7,569 nt of DNA from Candidatus Nomurabacteria bacterium RIFOXYD2_FULL_35_12 (GCA_001786365.1 MFWK01000016.1:23078-30646), one strand, 5' to 3'; shown: positions 1 through 5,579, numbered from the stretch's first letter. A program made the numbers and translations. Notes: generated from the sequence alone by a model not told the origin.

Positions 1-2
1 AT

Positions 3-1196
3 CCCGAGCAAGTGCGGGATGCTGGCACGCAGGTGGTGCTAGGCAATACTTATCATTTATATTTACAGCCGGGGGATGAAATAGTTCGCGATGCGGGCGG
101 TATTGGAAAGTTTATGAATTGGAAAGGTCCGACAATGACGGACTCTGGAGGCTTCCAAGTTTTTTCTTTGGGTGTAGCTTACGGAAAAGACATTTCAAAG
201 ATAACTAAAATTACCGATCCGTCCTTACTCATTCCAGAACGTTTTGATGATTCCGATGCTCCGAGGTTGGCGAAAATAGGGCAAGATGGTGTTTCTTTTA
301 AATCGCATTTAGATGGCAGTATTCATTACATTACTCCAGAAAAATCAATTCAGATTCAACACAACCTCGGCGCTGATATTATTTTTGCTTTTGATGAATG
401 CACCAGCCCTGCGGAAGATTTGAAATATCAAGAAGAAGCGTTGGAACGCACCCATCGCTGGGCAGAGCGAAGTTTGGAGAAACACAAAAATCTTGCAAAG
501 GGGGCAGAATCTTCTAAGAAAGCTGAAGAATATTTTTTAGAGGGTGTCTCGCAGGCTGACGAGCCGAGAGGCAGCGCTCCGCTAGTAAGCGGAGACAGCG
601 ACCCTATAAAAAATGATTCTTTAGCTTTCTTTTCGCCCGCACTTTTTGGCATCGTGCAAGGTGGGAGAGATGAGGGGCTACGAAAGAAATCGGCAAAATT
701 TATCGGAAGTTTGGACTTTGATGGTTTTGGAATTGGTGGAAGTTTTGCAAAAGAAGATATGTCTACGGCTGTAAAATGGGTCAATGAAATTTTGCCGGAA
801 GAAAAACCTCGGCACTTGCTCGGTATAGGGGAGCCGGAAGATTTATTTATGGGTATTGAAAATGGAGTGGATTTATTTGATTGTGTGGCTCCTACTAGGC
901 TAGGCAGGAATGGGACTTTATATACTAAAAAGGGAAAAATAATCATAATGAATAAGAAATTTAGAGACGATTATTCTCCTATAGAGAAAGATTGTATATG
1001 TTATTCTTGCAAAAATTACACTAAAGCTTACATTGCGCACCTTTTTCACGGCAAAGAAATGCTTGCTGGGACACTCGCTTCAATTCATAATTTACACTTT
1101 ATTGTTAATTTGGTTAAAAATGCCAGACAATCAATTTTAGATGATAATTTTTATGAATTTAAGGAAAACTTTTTAAAATCATATGCAAAAAATTAA
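3..1196 (+). CDS. tgt: queuine/preQ1 tRNA-guanine transglycosylase, 5'-truncated by window edge
   Basis: This enzyme swaps guanine 34 in the anticodon of GUN-anticodon tRNAs for the queuosine precursor preQ1 (bacterial type) in the cytoplasm. The reading frame is open from base 3, so the start codon lies upstream of the window; 397 residues are visible. Seen, numbering from base 3: DSGGFQ near 47-52 (substrate-binding Asp), FAFDEC near 128-133, GIVQGG near 216-221, GVDLFDCV near 288-295 with the nucleophilic Asp, and the zinc site C-x-C-x2-C (about 331, 333, 336) plus the His of SIHN about 26 residues later. These match the known family. The segment near 155-210, between ERSLEK and LFGIVQGG, is an insertion relative to the usual protein of about 375 residues, and part of it is encoded by a palindromic element (541-605). 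The stop overlaps the DUF192 start by 14 bp, suggesting co-transcription. Confidence 0.97.
   Translation, partial: PEQVRDAGTQVVLGNTYHLYLQPGDEIVRDAGGIGKFMNWKGPTMTDSGGFQVFSLGVAYGKDISKITKITDPSLLIPERFDDSDAPRLAKIGQDGVSFKSHLDGSIHYITPEKSIQIQHNLGADIIFAFDECTSPAEDLKYQEEALERTHRWAERSLEKHKNLAKGAESSKKAEEYFLEGVSQADEPRGSAPLVSGDSDPIKNDSLAFFSPALFGIVQGGRDEGLRKKSAKFIGSLDFDGFGIGGSFAKEDMSTAVKWVNEILPEEKPRHLLGIGEPEDLFMGIENGVDLFDCVAPTRLGRNGTLYTKKGKIIIMNKKFRDDYSPIEKDCICYSCKNYTKAYIAHLFHGKEMLAGTLASIHNLHFIVNLVKNARQSILDDNFYEFKENFLKSYAKN
541..605. repeat. GC-rich palindromic element inserted in frame in tgt
   Basis: This is a GC-rich block inside an AT-rich gene. The outer arms AGGGT-GTCTC (541-550) pair with GAGAC (592-596) and ACCCT (601-605), with a 4-nt bulge. 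Inside are GGCT/AGCC (554-557 with 562-565) and a perfect 7-bp hairpin CTCCGCT-AGTA-AGCGGAG (577-594), whose 3' end competes with the outer stem for a few bases. The block keeps the tgt frame open and encodes a hydrophilic, Gly/Ser/Asp-rich stretch in the variable insert of the protein. It resembles in-gene palindromic elements known from Rickettsia in kind only; I do not claim sequence relatedness. Confidence 0.6.
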
Positions 1197-1641
1197 ATAT
1201 TTTTTAATAGTTATTTTATTTTTTTTGTTGGGTTTGATTTTAATTAATCAGCCTTCAAGAAATTTAAATTTAGAAAATATAAAATATGTGAAAATAGCTG
1301 GACAGGAAATTAAAGTTGATTTGGCTTTAACAAAAGAAGCTCGCGCACAAGGGCTCTCTGGCAGGAAAGATTTAAAAGAAAATGAAGGTATGTTGTTTGT
1401 TTTTGAGCGTTCGGGAAATTATCTTTTTTGGATGAAAGATATGTTTTTCTCAATAGATATCATTTGGCTCGGTGAAGATATGAAAGTAATTTATATAAAA
1501 AAAGATGCTCGTCCGGAATTGTATCCGGAAATTTATGGATCGCAAGAAGGGAAGCCAGATGCCAGATTTATCTTGGAAGTTGTTTCAGGTTTTTCGGATA
1601 AAAATAATCTAAAAGTAGGAGATGGAGTGGAGTTTTATTAG
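1183..1641 (+). CDS. DUF192 family protein with N-terminal membrane anchor
   Basis: A 152-residue protein. Residues about 5-22 are a strongly hydrophobic segment after a short basic start, so it is probably a signal anchor or signal peptide and the domain is probably outside the membrane. The rest fits DUF192 (PF02643): LALTKEARAQGLSGR near 47-61, then GMLFVF near 69-74, then FWMKDMFFSIDIIWL near 82-96. These are the family's typical leader motif, GMLF motif and WM-x-PLDI-like motif. The biochemical function of the family is not well established. The start overlaps the end of tgt by 14 bp and there is no Shine-Dalgarno at normal spacing (AAGGA lies 17 nt upstream), so translation probably depends on tgt. 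It converges on rnpB. Confidence 0.92.
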   Translation: MQKIKYFLIVILFFLLGLILINQPSRNLNLENIKYVKIAGQEIKVDLALTKEARAQGLSGRKDLKENEGMLFVFERSGNYLFWMKDMFFSIDIIWLGEDMKVIYIKKDARPELYPEIYGSQEGKPDARFILEVVSGFSDKNNLKVGDGVEFY

Positions 1642-1651
1642 CCTCAACGAG

Positions 1652-1699
1652 TTAAAAAAAGAAAATCCCCTGCTTTTGGCAGAGGACTCTCATTTTTTT
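1652..1699 (-). terminator. intrinsic terminator of rnpB, possibly bidirectional
   Basis: On the minus strand, CCTCTGC (1685-1679) pairs with GCAGGGG (1673-1667) as a 7-bp stem with one G-U pair and a 5-nt loop, followed by a U-rich tract (complement of the A-runs at 1653-1665). It lies just past the rnpB 3' end. On the plus strand the same stem is followed after 7 nt by seven T (1693-1699), so it could also end the tgt-DUF192 transcript. Confidence 0.75.
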
Positions 1700-2009
1700 G
1701 TAGGTGTCTATAAGCCGAATTCTGTTTTCTGGCCGAAGCCAAAATGATAACCATTTATCTAGGTCCCGCATTACTGAGGGACTCAAGCGATTCTTCCTAA
1801 CCGAAGTCGGGACACGATCTTGCACAGGAGTAAGTATTTAGCCGTTTCACTCCGGATTCACCCCGCCAAGGCGGGGCAAGCCGGCATCGTCACTGTTCGC
1901 AACTCCATATCGCTATGGGAGGGCGTTACCCTCTACTTTTCCAGAATGAACTGGTCTGTGTTCGGACTTTCCTCCCCGACTTGCGTCAGAGTAGTTATCC
2001 GGCACCTAC
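1700..2009 (-). ncRNA. rnpB: RNase P RNA
   Basis: This is the catalytic RNA of ribonuclease P, which matures tRNA 5' ends. Read on the minus strand, the 5' end GUAGGUG (2009-2003) pairs with the 3' end CACCUAC (1706-1700) as P1. Conserved pieces appear in the right order: GAGGAAAGUCCGAAC near the 5' end, GGUAACGCC, GAACAGUGA, GUGAAACGG, a CUUGAG followed by a GUCCC/GGGAC hairpin (P18-like) and CUAGAUAAAUGG, then ACAGAAUUCGGCUUAU before P1. At about 310 nt it is shorter than the ~377-nt E. coli RNA. By eye, the stretch after GUGAAACGG is condensed, so helices in the P13/P14 region may be missing. The promoter and terminator at either end fit these boundaries to the base. Confidence 0.95.
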
Positions 2010-2015
2010 ATGAAA

Positions 2016-2044
2016 ATCATAGCAGATTTTGCCTTTACTTGCAA
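2016..2044 (-). promoter_or_regulatory. sigma70-type promoter of rnpB
   Basis: On the minus strand, TTGCAA (2044-2039), a 17-nt spacer, then TATGAT (2021-2016) preceded by TGC, an extended -10. The transcript would start at 2009, exactly the first base of P1, which strongly supports the call. The -35 box is self-complementary and is also placed correctly for the divergent promoter at 2039-2067. Confidence 0.8.
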
Positions 2045-2057
2045 TTTTTTTGCAAGT
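2037..2057. repeat. 8-bp inverted repeat between divergent promoters
   Basis: ACTTGCAA (2037-2044) and TTGCAAGT (2050-2057) are a perfect inverted repeat around five T. It contains the shared -35 box and lies between the two -10 boxes, so it could be an operator or simply reflect duplicated -35 boxes. Its role is not shown by the sequence. Confidence 0.6.
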
Positions 2058-2067
2058 ATGCTATACT
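2039..2067 (+). promoter_or_regulatory. sigma70-type promoter for a short plus-strand RNA
   Basis: TTGCAA (2039-2044), a 17-nt spacer, then TATACT (2062-2067) preceded by TGC (extended -10). The predicted start is near 2074. It points away from rnpB towards a terminator at 2133-2160, with no open reading frame of note between. Confidence 0.7.
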
Positions 2068-2073
2068 GTATTT

Positions 2074-2160
2074 GTGAGTGTGAGGTAATACTGAGTGTAT
2101 TCTCGCATTTATCGTAAACAACATAAGTGCCGCAAAAGACGCCTTCGGGCGTCTTTTGTT
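2074..2160 (+). ncRNA. candidate small RNA or terminated leader
   Basis: A predicted transcript of about 85 nt, bounded by a good promoter and a perfect intrinsic terminator. Its 5' half folds as TGTGAG (2079-2084) with CTCGCA (2102-2107), one G-U pair, then a 2-nt bulge, AATAC/GTATT (2087-2091 with 2097-2101), and a 5-nt loop. A roughly 25-nt single-stranded linker leads to the terminator. There is no ATG, and the only leaderless reading (GTG at 2074) stops after four codons. Because the EamA gene follows on the same strand, it could alternatively be an attenuated leader of that gene. I recognise no known RNA family. Confidence 0.5.
2133..2160 (+). terminator. perfect UUCG-loop intrinsic terminator
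   Basis: An 11-bp perfect stem (2133-2143 with 2148-2158) closes a TTCG tetraloop, with A-run and T-run sides. The plus strand continues U-rich to about 2173. It ends the candidate small RNA, and its symmetry allows use in both directions. Confidence 0.85.
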
Positions 2161-2176
2161 TTGTGTATTTTTTCTG

Positions 2177-2182
2177 TATAAT
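2177..2182 (+). promoter_or_regulatory. -10 box placed for a leaderless EamA mRNA
   Basis: A perfect TATAAT ends 6 nt before the ATG at 2189, so transcription would begin at or next to the start codon. The -35 is weak: TTGTTT at 2156-2161 has only a 15-nt spacer, and it overlaps the T-tract of the preceding terminator. No Shine-Dalgarno is present. Confidence 0.55.
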
Positions 2183-2188
2183 CTCTCT

Positions 2189-2635
2189 ATGTATATTATT
2201 TACGCATTATTAGGGGCAGTGATGGCGAGTATAGGAACTATTTTTGCTAAGCTTGGGCTAAAAGGGGTAGACCCAAATTTGCTCACAGCTATTCGTGGTA
2301 TTGTCATGGCTATTATCGTTTCTATTGCAGCTTTGTCTTTTGGTAAATTGTCTATGACGGCTTTCCATTCGCTTTCTCCAAAGCAATGGGTTTTTGTAAT
2401 TTTGTCCGGTTTGGGTGGAGCTCTTTCTTGGATTTTTTTCTATCAAGCACTATCCGTCGGGCCGACAGTGACAGTGACGGTAATAGACAAACTCTCTGTA
2501 GTTTTTACAGCAATTTTAGCAATATTTGTTTTGGCTGAAGGTATGACACTTCAAAGTGGCCTAGGACTTTTGCTAGTATTTTTAGGGACTTTGCTAGTCT
2601 CTGTGCCTTGGGAAAAAATTAAAAGTTTATTTTAA
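2189..2635 (+). CDS. single-domain EamA-type (DMT superfamily) membrane transporter
   Basis: A 148-residue integral membrane protein with about five hydrophobic helices, the size of one EamA domain. Classical DMT exporters have two fused copies, so this one probably works as a dimer. Typical EamA features are AKLGLKGVDP near the first loop, ALSWIFFYQALSVGPTV mid-protein, then IDKLSVVFTAILAIFVLAEG and a final LLLVFLGTLLVS helix. The substrate cannot be told. The frame is open from 2156, but I chose the ATG at 2189 because it begins the hydrophobic first helix and follows the TATAAT by 6 nt; the extra upstream codons would lie in the terminator T-tract. Its stop overlaps the convergent gene by 9 bp. 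Confidence 0.85.
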   Translation: MYIIYALLGAVMASIGTIFAKLGLKGVDPNLLTAIRGIVMAIIVSIAALSFGKLSMTAFHSLSPKQWVFVILSGLGGALSWIFFYQALSVGPTVTVTVIDKLSVVFTAILAIFVLAEGMTLQSGLGLLLVFLGTLLVSVPWEKIKSLF

Positions 2636-2998
2636 GAGGAATAAATATACACCAACAATAATAGCAATTACGCCATAGGTGCTGAATGCGCCCTTAAATT
2701 TTTTGATGGCCATTTCGTTTAGCATATTGGGAACAAAGATATAAGCCAAACCTTTTAGCATTACAATCCAAGCAAAAATGGTTGCGATAACTTTCCATGA
2801 GCCATCCCAAATGTTGTATTGAATGAGATACATTGAAGAAAGGAAAATTAAAATTATCCCTGTGAGATAAACGATTGCTGGATGATTAAAAAAATCTTTG
2901 AGTAAGTGTGGAATAGTTTTACCTTTTACAATGAGAAACAAACCGCTGACTACTAAATAGACGCCTAATATTTTTGTAACTAAAATTGTTATATCCAT
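2627..2998 (-). CDS. small four-helix membrane protein of unknown function
   Basis: A 123-residue protein with four likely transmembrane segments: about 5-22, 38-57, 68-88 and 105-121, counted from the start used here. No catalytic motif is visible. The frame also allows an ATG 15 bp upstream (3013), but those five codons lie inside an inverted repeat that recurs at 3090-3103, so they are probably repeat sequence read by chance. The internal ATG (MDITIL) is preferred. Neither start has a Shine-Dalgarno at normal spacing. From memory similar proteins occur in Parcubacteria genomes, but I know no name. It converges with and overlaps the EamA gene end by 9 bp. Confidence 0.8.
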   Translation of the reverse strand: MDITILVTKILGVYLVVSGLFLIVKGKTIPHLLKDFFNHPAIVYLTGIILIFLSSMYLIQYNIWDGSWKVIATIFAWIVMLKGLAYIFVPNMLNEMAIKKFKGAFSTYGVIAIIVGVYLFLLK

Positions 2999-3103
2999 CC
3001 CGTTAGAAATCATCCCATCCGTACATAACTAAAAGATATATAAAGATAGTTGATTGTTTTTAATTCTATGATTTTATCCCGTTCTGTAAATTTCTAACGG
3101 GAT
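2997..3103. repeat. 14-bp inverted repeat with a third half-copy
   Basis: ATCCCGTTAGAAAT (2997-3010) recurs perfectly in inverse orientation at 3090-3103. A third half-copy, ATCCCGTT at 3076-3083, forms an 8-bp hairpin with AACGGGAT at 3096-3103 over a 12-nt loop. The first copy overlaps the 5' end of the minus-strand membrane protein gene. It looks like a small intergenic palindromic repeat family, which only a genome-wide count could confirm. Confidence 0.7.
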
Positions 3104-3359
3104 CCATATGATTAAAATGCTAATTAATAATGGATTAATTATAACATAGATATTTGGTGTTTGTGGATATAATAACGAATAGTTGGAACCAAATAGAAAG
3201 CTGGGTATTTCAGGCATGTGAAGCAATTAAAGGAAATTCAATGTTTAAAAATAGTCTTATTTATGCTTAATAAAAATGTTTATTGGTATCACAAGATGGG
3301 AATTGAATAAAATTAATTAAATGATATGCTTTACCTATGAGTAACTTGTTTGATTTTTA
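3104..3359. other. AT-rich noncoding region upstream of the 3360 gene
   Basis: No supported gene. A TATAAT at 3168-3173 lacks a good -35. A 35-codon frame with a GTG start (3163-3270) has no ribosome site or recognisable product. The last 60 bp hold the likely promoter of the downstream cluster. Confidence 0.5.
3303..3330 (+). promoter_or_regulatory. possible promoter of the 3360-5122 cluster
   Basis: TTGAAT (3303-3308), a 16-nt spacer, TATGCT (3325-3330); each box matches the sigma70 consensus at 4 of 6 positions. The start would be near 3337, leaving a leader of about 23 nt. Confidence 0.35.
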
Positions 3360-4085
3360 ATGAAAAAAAAATTTGAGGGTAATTGTATTGGTATTGACCC
3401 GAGTCTTATAATTGATAAAAATAACCCGAAAAGTTTCGATGATTTCTTTTTGGGACTAGGTTTGATTTATAATGATATTAAGGGGGTGATATTTTTTCTT
3501 ATCTCCCTAGAGACGGACTATGAAAATCCAAAAAACGGAGACCCAGTGTCTCATCACTTAGGAGAGTATAGTGGTATTAAAATGCAATTAAGTAAATTAT
3601 CTGTATCTGTCATAAGTGAATTTTTAGTTTTTTTAAGAAAAAATAAAACGGTTATAGGCAGTATCAAATTCAAATTGTATCTAAAAAAATTAGATAAAAC
3701 CTTATTGAAACAATGGAATGAAATGTATTTAGCCGCTACCTTAGAAGACAAAAACGGCAAAAAAGAAAGTTTTTATTCTAAAATAGCAAGAGTCCGTAGC
3801 ACTGTGGCTTTTCACTATTCAGGCGAAAACCTAAGAGATGGTTTTATAGATATATTTTTTAAGGACAAAAAACATCTCTATAATAGAGAAGCATACTATT
3901 CTATTGGGTCAACAATGAAGGAAATTAGATTTCATTATTGTGATGCAGCCGTGCAAAGATACTTAGAAAAGCAATTAATTATTGGTGACAAAGATTATCT
4001 CAAGGAGTGTCGTTTTTTTATAGACAAAATGAATCAAGTAATTTTTGGTTTAATGATTATTTATTTACAAGAAAATAAAAAATGA
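3360..4085 (+). CDS. protein of unknown function with R-x5-H motif (HEPN-like?)
   Basis: A 241-residue soluble, mostly helical-looking, lysine-rich protein. I do not recognise the family. The most distinctive stretch is KIARVRSTVAFHYSGENL (141-158): R146-x5-H152 followed by Y. The spacing fits the R-x4-6-H motif of HEPN-type RNases, and a second IRFHYC follows at 189-194. HEPN membership is only a suggestion, because a short motif like this can arise by chance. Residues 40-50 are hydrophobic but too short for a sure membrane span. The ATG has no Shine-Dalgarno. It is the first gene of a plus-strand cluster of small membrane proteins, with a 17-codon ORF starting 3 nt after its stop. Confidence 0.75.
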   Translation: MKKKFEGNCIGIDPSLIIDKNNPKSFDDFFLGLGLIYNDIKGVIFFLISLETDYENPKNGDPVSHHLGEYSGIKMQLSKLSVSVISEFLVFLRKNKTVIGSIKFKLYLKKLDKTLLKQWNEMYLAATLEDKNGKKESFYSKIARVRSTVAFHYSGENLRDGFIDIFFKDKKHLYNREAYYSIGSTMKEIRFHYCDAAVQRYLEKQLIIGDKDYLKECRFFIDKMNQVIFGLMIIYLQENKK

Positions 4086-4088
4086 TTT

Positions 4089-4142
4089 ATGGTTACATTT
4101 AGACAAGAAAAAGCATTAGAAAAAATGGTGGAAAATGGTTGA
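4089..4142 (+). pseudogene. 17-codon ORF, possible remnant of a helix-turn-helix gene start
   Basis: The ATG follows the previous stop by three T, the same stop-TTT-ATG spacing as at 4349-4352. The peptide MVTFRQEKALEKMVENG reads like the first helix of terminase-small-subunit-type helix-turn-helix proteins (a Q-x-K-A-L-x-x-hydrophobic-V-E-N-G pattern, from memory), then hits a TGA. The continuation could be lost by truncation or frameshift. It may also be a chance ORF or a tiny coupled gene. Confidence 0.25.
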
Positions 4143-4174
4143 TTTTTTGGGTAAAAAGAGTAGCATTAAGGTGT

Positions 4175-4348
4175 ATGGAAGAAACACACAAAATGTATTT
4201 TTGGATTATTGGTGTAGGTGTTTTTATTGCATCTTGGATGTATGGAGGGTCTTTCAGAGAAATTTTTTATAATGCATTTGCTGGTATTATTGGATTTGCT
4301 TTTTTAGCAATTATTGTTGGTCAATTTTTTCCAGATGACACAAAATAA
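4175..4348 (+). CDS. 57-residue protein with two membrane helices
   Basis: Two hydrophobic segments (about 8-21 and 33-50) separated by a short GGSFREIFYN loop, ending in a charged tail. The frame is open from a TTG at 4139, but I chose the ATG at 4175 because it starts the acidic N-terminus just before the first helix. AAGG lies only 3 nt upstream, tighter than normal. The stop is 3 nt before the next ATG, so the two are probably one transcript. Function unknown. Confidence 0.6.
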   Translation: MEETHKMYFWIIGVGVFIASWMYGGSFREIFYNAFAGIIGFAFLAIIVGQFFPDDTK

Positions 4349-4351
4349 TTT

Positions 4352-4711
4352 ATGGACAAAAAAGAAGAGGGTTTAATTGAAAAAGTTAATAAATTATCAC
4401 TGCCAGCTACTATTTTAATAGGGTGTGTAATTTTGGGTGGATTTTATTATATGAGTCAGGTGAGCAAGCAAAACTCTATTGAGAAACAACAGCGATTAGA
4501 AATACAGACAAAGAAAGAAGCACAGGAAGCAGAGGCAACTAAGGAGGCTTCAGCTAAATTAGGGAAGATGTTTTGTGTAAGTGAAGCAGAAGAACTTGCA
4601 CAAAGCCAGTATAAAAAAACTTGCACTTATGATTGCAAAGAAGGGTATTATTATACTGCAAATTATGAAAATTACTACAAAGTCTGCCTTCAAAGAAAAG
4701 GTTTAGACTAG
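4352..4711 (+). CDS. membrane-anchored coiled-coil protein with cysteine-rich tail
   Basis: A 119-residue protein. Residues 17-34 form one transmembrane helix after a charged N-terminus. Residues 38-70 are Lys/Glu/Gln-rich and probably coiled coil. The C-terminal part has four cysteines (75, 91, 95, 112) in a tyrosine-rich context ending CLQRKGLD. If the tail is outside the membrane, the cysteines probably form two disulfides; this is inference. Small proteins with similar cysteine-containing tails are familiar from Patescibacteria, but no function is known to me. The start is 3 nt after the previous stop without a Shine-Dalgarno, consistent with reinitiation. Confidence 0.75.
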   Translation: MDKKEEGLIEKVNKLSLPATILIGCVILGGFYYMSQVSKQNSIEKQQRLEIQTKKEAQEAEATKEASAKLGKMFCVSEAEELAQSQYKKTCTYDCKEGYYYTANYENYYKVCLQRKGLD

Positions 4712-4717
4712 AATAAT

Positions 4718-5122
4718 ATGCTTTACTTTCTTTTAATAATAATTGCAATAGGGGTATTGCTTGCAAGTGAAGCGGGACAAGCCTTTTTAGGTTTATTGAT
4801 AAAAATAGCACTTATAGCTGGTGTAGCCTATTTAGCGTTTTGGTTGGTAATTATTGTATGGGGATTACTCTCAGATAAAAGTATTATGGAAGGTATATTT
4901 ACGGTAATAGGAACAGTTATACTTATAATTTATATTGGCTATTTAATATATACAGTTTATAAGAAACTAGAAACAAAAGACAAAAGAGTTGAAGTGATAG
5001 CAAAGCTTAAAAATAAAATAAAAAACCAGTGGATTGAACACAAAGCTCAATTTATTTCTGTGGTAATTTTGATTTTAATAATTATCTTTTCTTGGATTAT
5101 TTTGCCTATTTTATATTCTTAA
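4718..5122 (+). CDS. polytopic membrane protein of unknown function
   Basis: A 134-residue, very Ile/Leu-rich protein. Hydrophobic segments lie at about 2-20, 22-50 (long, perhaps two passes), 59-81 and 112-132. A basic, probably cytoplasmic stretch (82-108, KKLETKDKRVEVIAKLKNK) separates the last two. It begins 6 nt after the preceding stop, has no Shine-Dalgarno, and is the last gene of the cluster. No family is recognised. Confidence 0.75.
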   Translation: MLYFLLIIIAIGVLLASEAGQAFLGLLIKIALIAGVAYLAFWLVIIVWGLLSDKSIMEGIFTVIGTVILIIYIGYLIYTVYKKLETKDKRVEVIAKLKNKIKNQWIEHKAQFISVVILILIIIFSWIILPILYS

Positions 5123-5164
5123 TTTAAGCAGGAGTCTTTTTTAATTAAATTTTTCGAGTGCTTC

Positions 5165-5185
5165 ACACACATAGTTAATGTGTGT
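5165..5185. repeat. perfect 8-bp hairpin between convergent units
   Basis: ACACACAT (5165-5172), loop AGTTA, ATGTGTGT (5178-5185). It lies between the plus-strand cluster and the minus-strand tRNA 3' end, where a terminator is expected, but neither side has an immediate T-tract. Confidence 0.45.
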
Positions 5186-5213
5186 CATAAGTTACTAATT
5201 TTATCAATTTATT

Positions 5214-5289
5214 TGGTGGACCCAAGCGGTCTCGAACCGCTCACCTCCTCATTGCAAATGAGGCGCTCTACCGGATGAGCTATGGGCCC
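5214..5289 (-). tRNA. tRNA-Ala (anticodon UGC), CCA encoded
   Basis: A complete 76-nt cloverleaf. The acceptor GGGCCCA/TGGGTCC carries the G3-U70 pair that marks alanine tRNA. The D stem is GCTC/GAGC, the anticodon stem-loop is CCTCA-TTTGCAA-TGAGG (anticodon TGC at 5256-5254), and the T arm is AGCGG-TTCGAGA-CCGCT. A73 and CCA are encoded. It lies 15 nt downstream of the GIY-YIG stop on the same strand and has no clear promoter of its own, so it is probably processed from the shared transcript. Nucleotides 1-23 are duplicated at 5602-5624. Confidence 0.97.
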
Positions 5290-5304
5290 ACCAAAGGAAT
5301 CGAT

Positions 5305-5574
5305 TTATTTTCTAAAATTTGTTTTTATCGTTTTTTCTTCTATTATTTTTTCAAGAATACTTCTGCTTTTCATTCTTTTTAAATGCAGTTCCATTTTGCG
5401 TGCTTCTTTTAGATTAGCATAAATTTTACTAAATACTAGTCTTAATGGTAGTAAATTTTTGATAGACGCCGTGTGGCCTGAATTATGTTCTGCTAATCGT
5501 CTTTCTAAATTATTGGTACTACCTATATAGTACCTACCATTTTTTTCACTTTTCAATATGTATAAATATCCCAT
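5305..5574 (-). CDS. single-domain GIY-YIG endonuclease-like protein
   Basis: An 89-residue protein consisting of a GIY-YIG domain of the small UPF0213/YhbQ type. Seen: YLY at 3-5 (GIY equivalent), YIG at 16-18, ERR at 24-26 in NNLERRLAEHNSG (catalytic Arg region), and E62 in ARKMELHLKRMKS (metal-binding Glu position). The family's fold cleaves DNA in homing and repair enzymes; the role of stand-alone members is poorly known. A start at 5592 is also open, but its extra codons are half of a hairpin (5580-5597). The ATG at 5574 begins the conserved core and has GGGAAGG only 2 nt upstream. The gene sits between an intact tRNA-Ala and a 23-bp copy of that tRNA's 5' part, as expected for an inserted element. 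Confidence 0.9.
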   Translation of the reverse strand: MGYLYILKSEKNGRYYIGSTNNLERRLAEHNSGHTASIKNLLPLRLVFSKIYANLKEARKMELHLKRMKSRSILEKIIEEKTIKTNFRK

Positions 5575-5579
5575 AACCT

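Noticed and set aside
428..946. 172-codon minus-strand open frame
   Set aside because: It is antisense to conserved tgt motifs and has no start signals; a long shadow frame.
1820..2077. Open frame of 85 codons
   Set aside because: It lies antisense across the well-supported RNase P RNA.
3163..3270. 35-codon frame with GTG start upstream of the 3360 gene
   Set aside because: No ribosome site, a possible -10 box lies inside it, and the product is unrecognised; not enough to call a gene.
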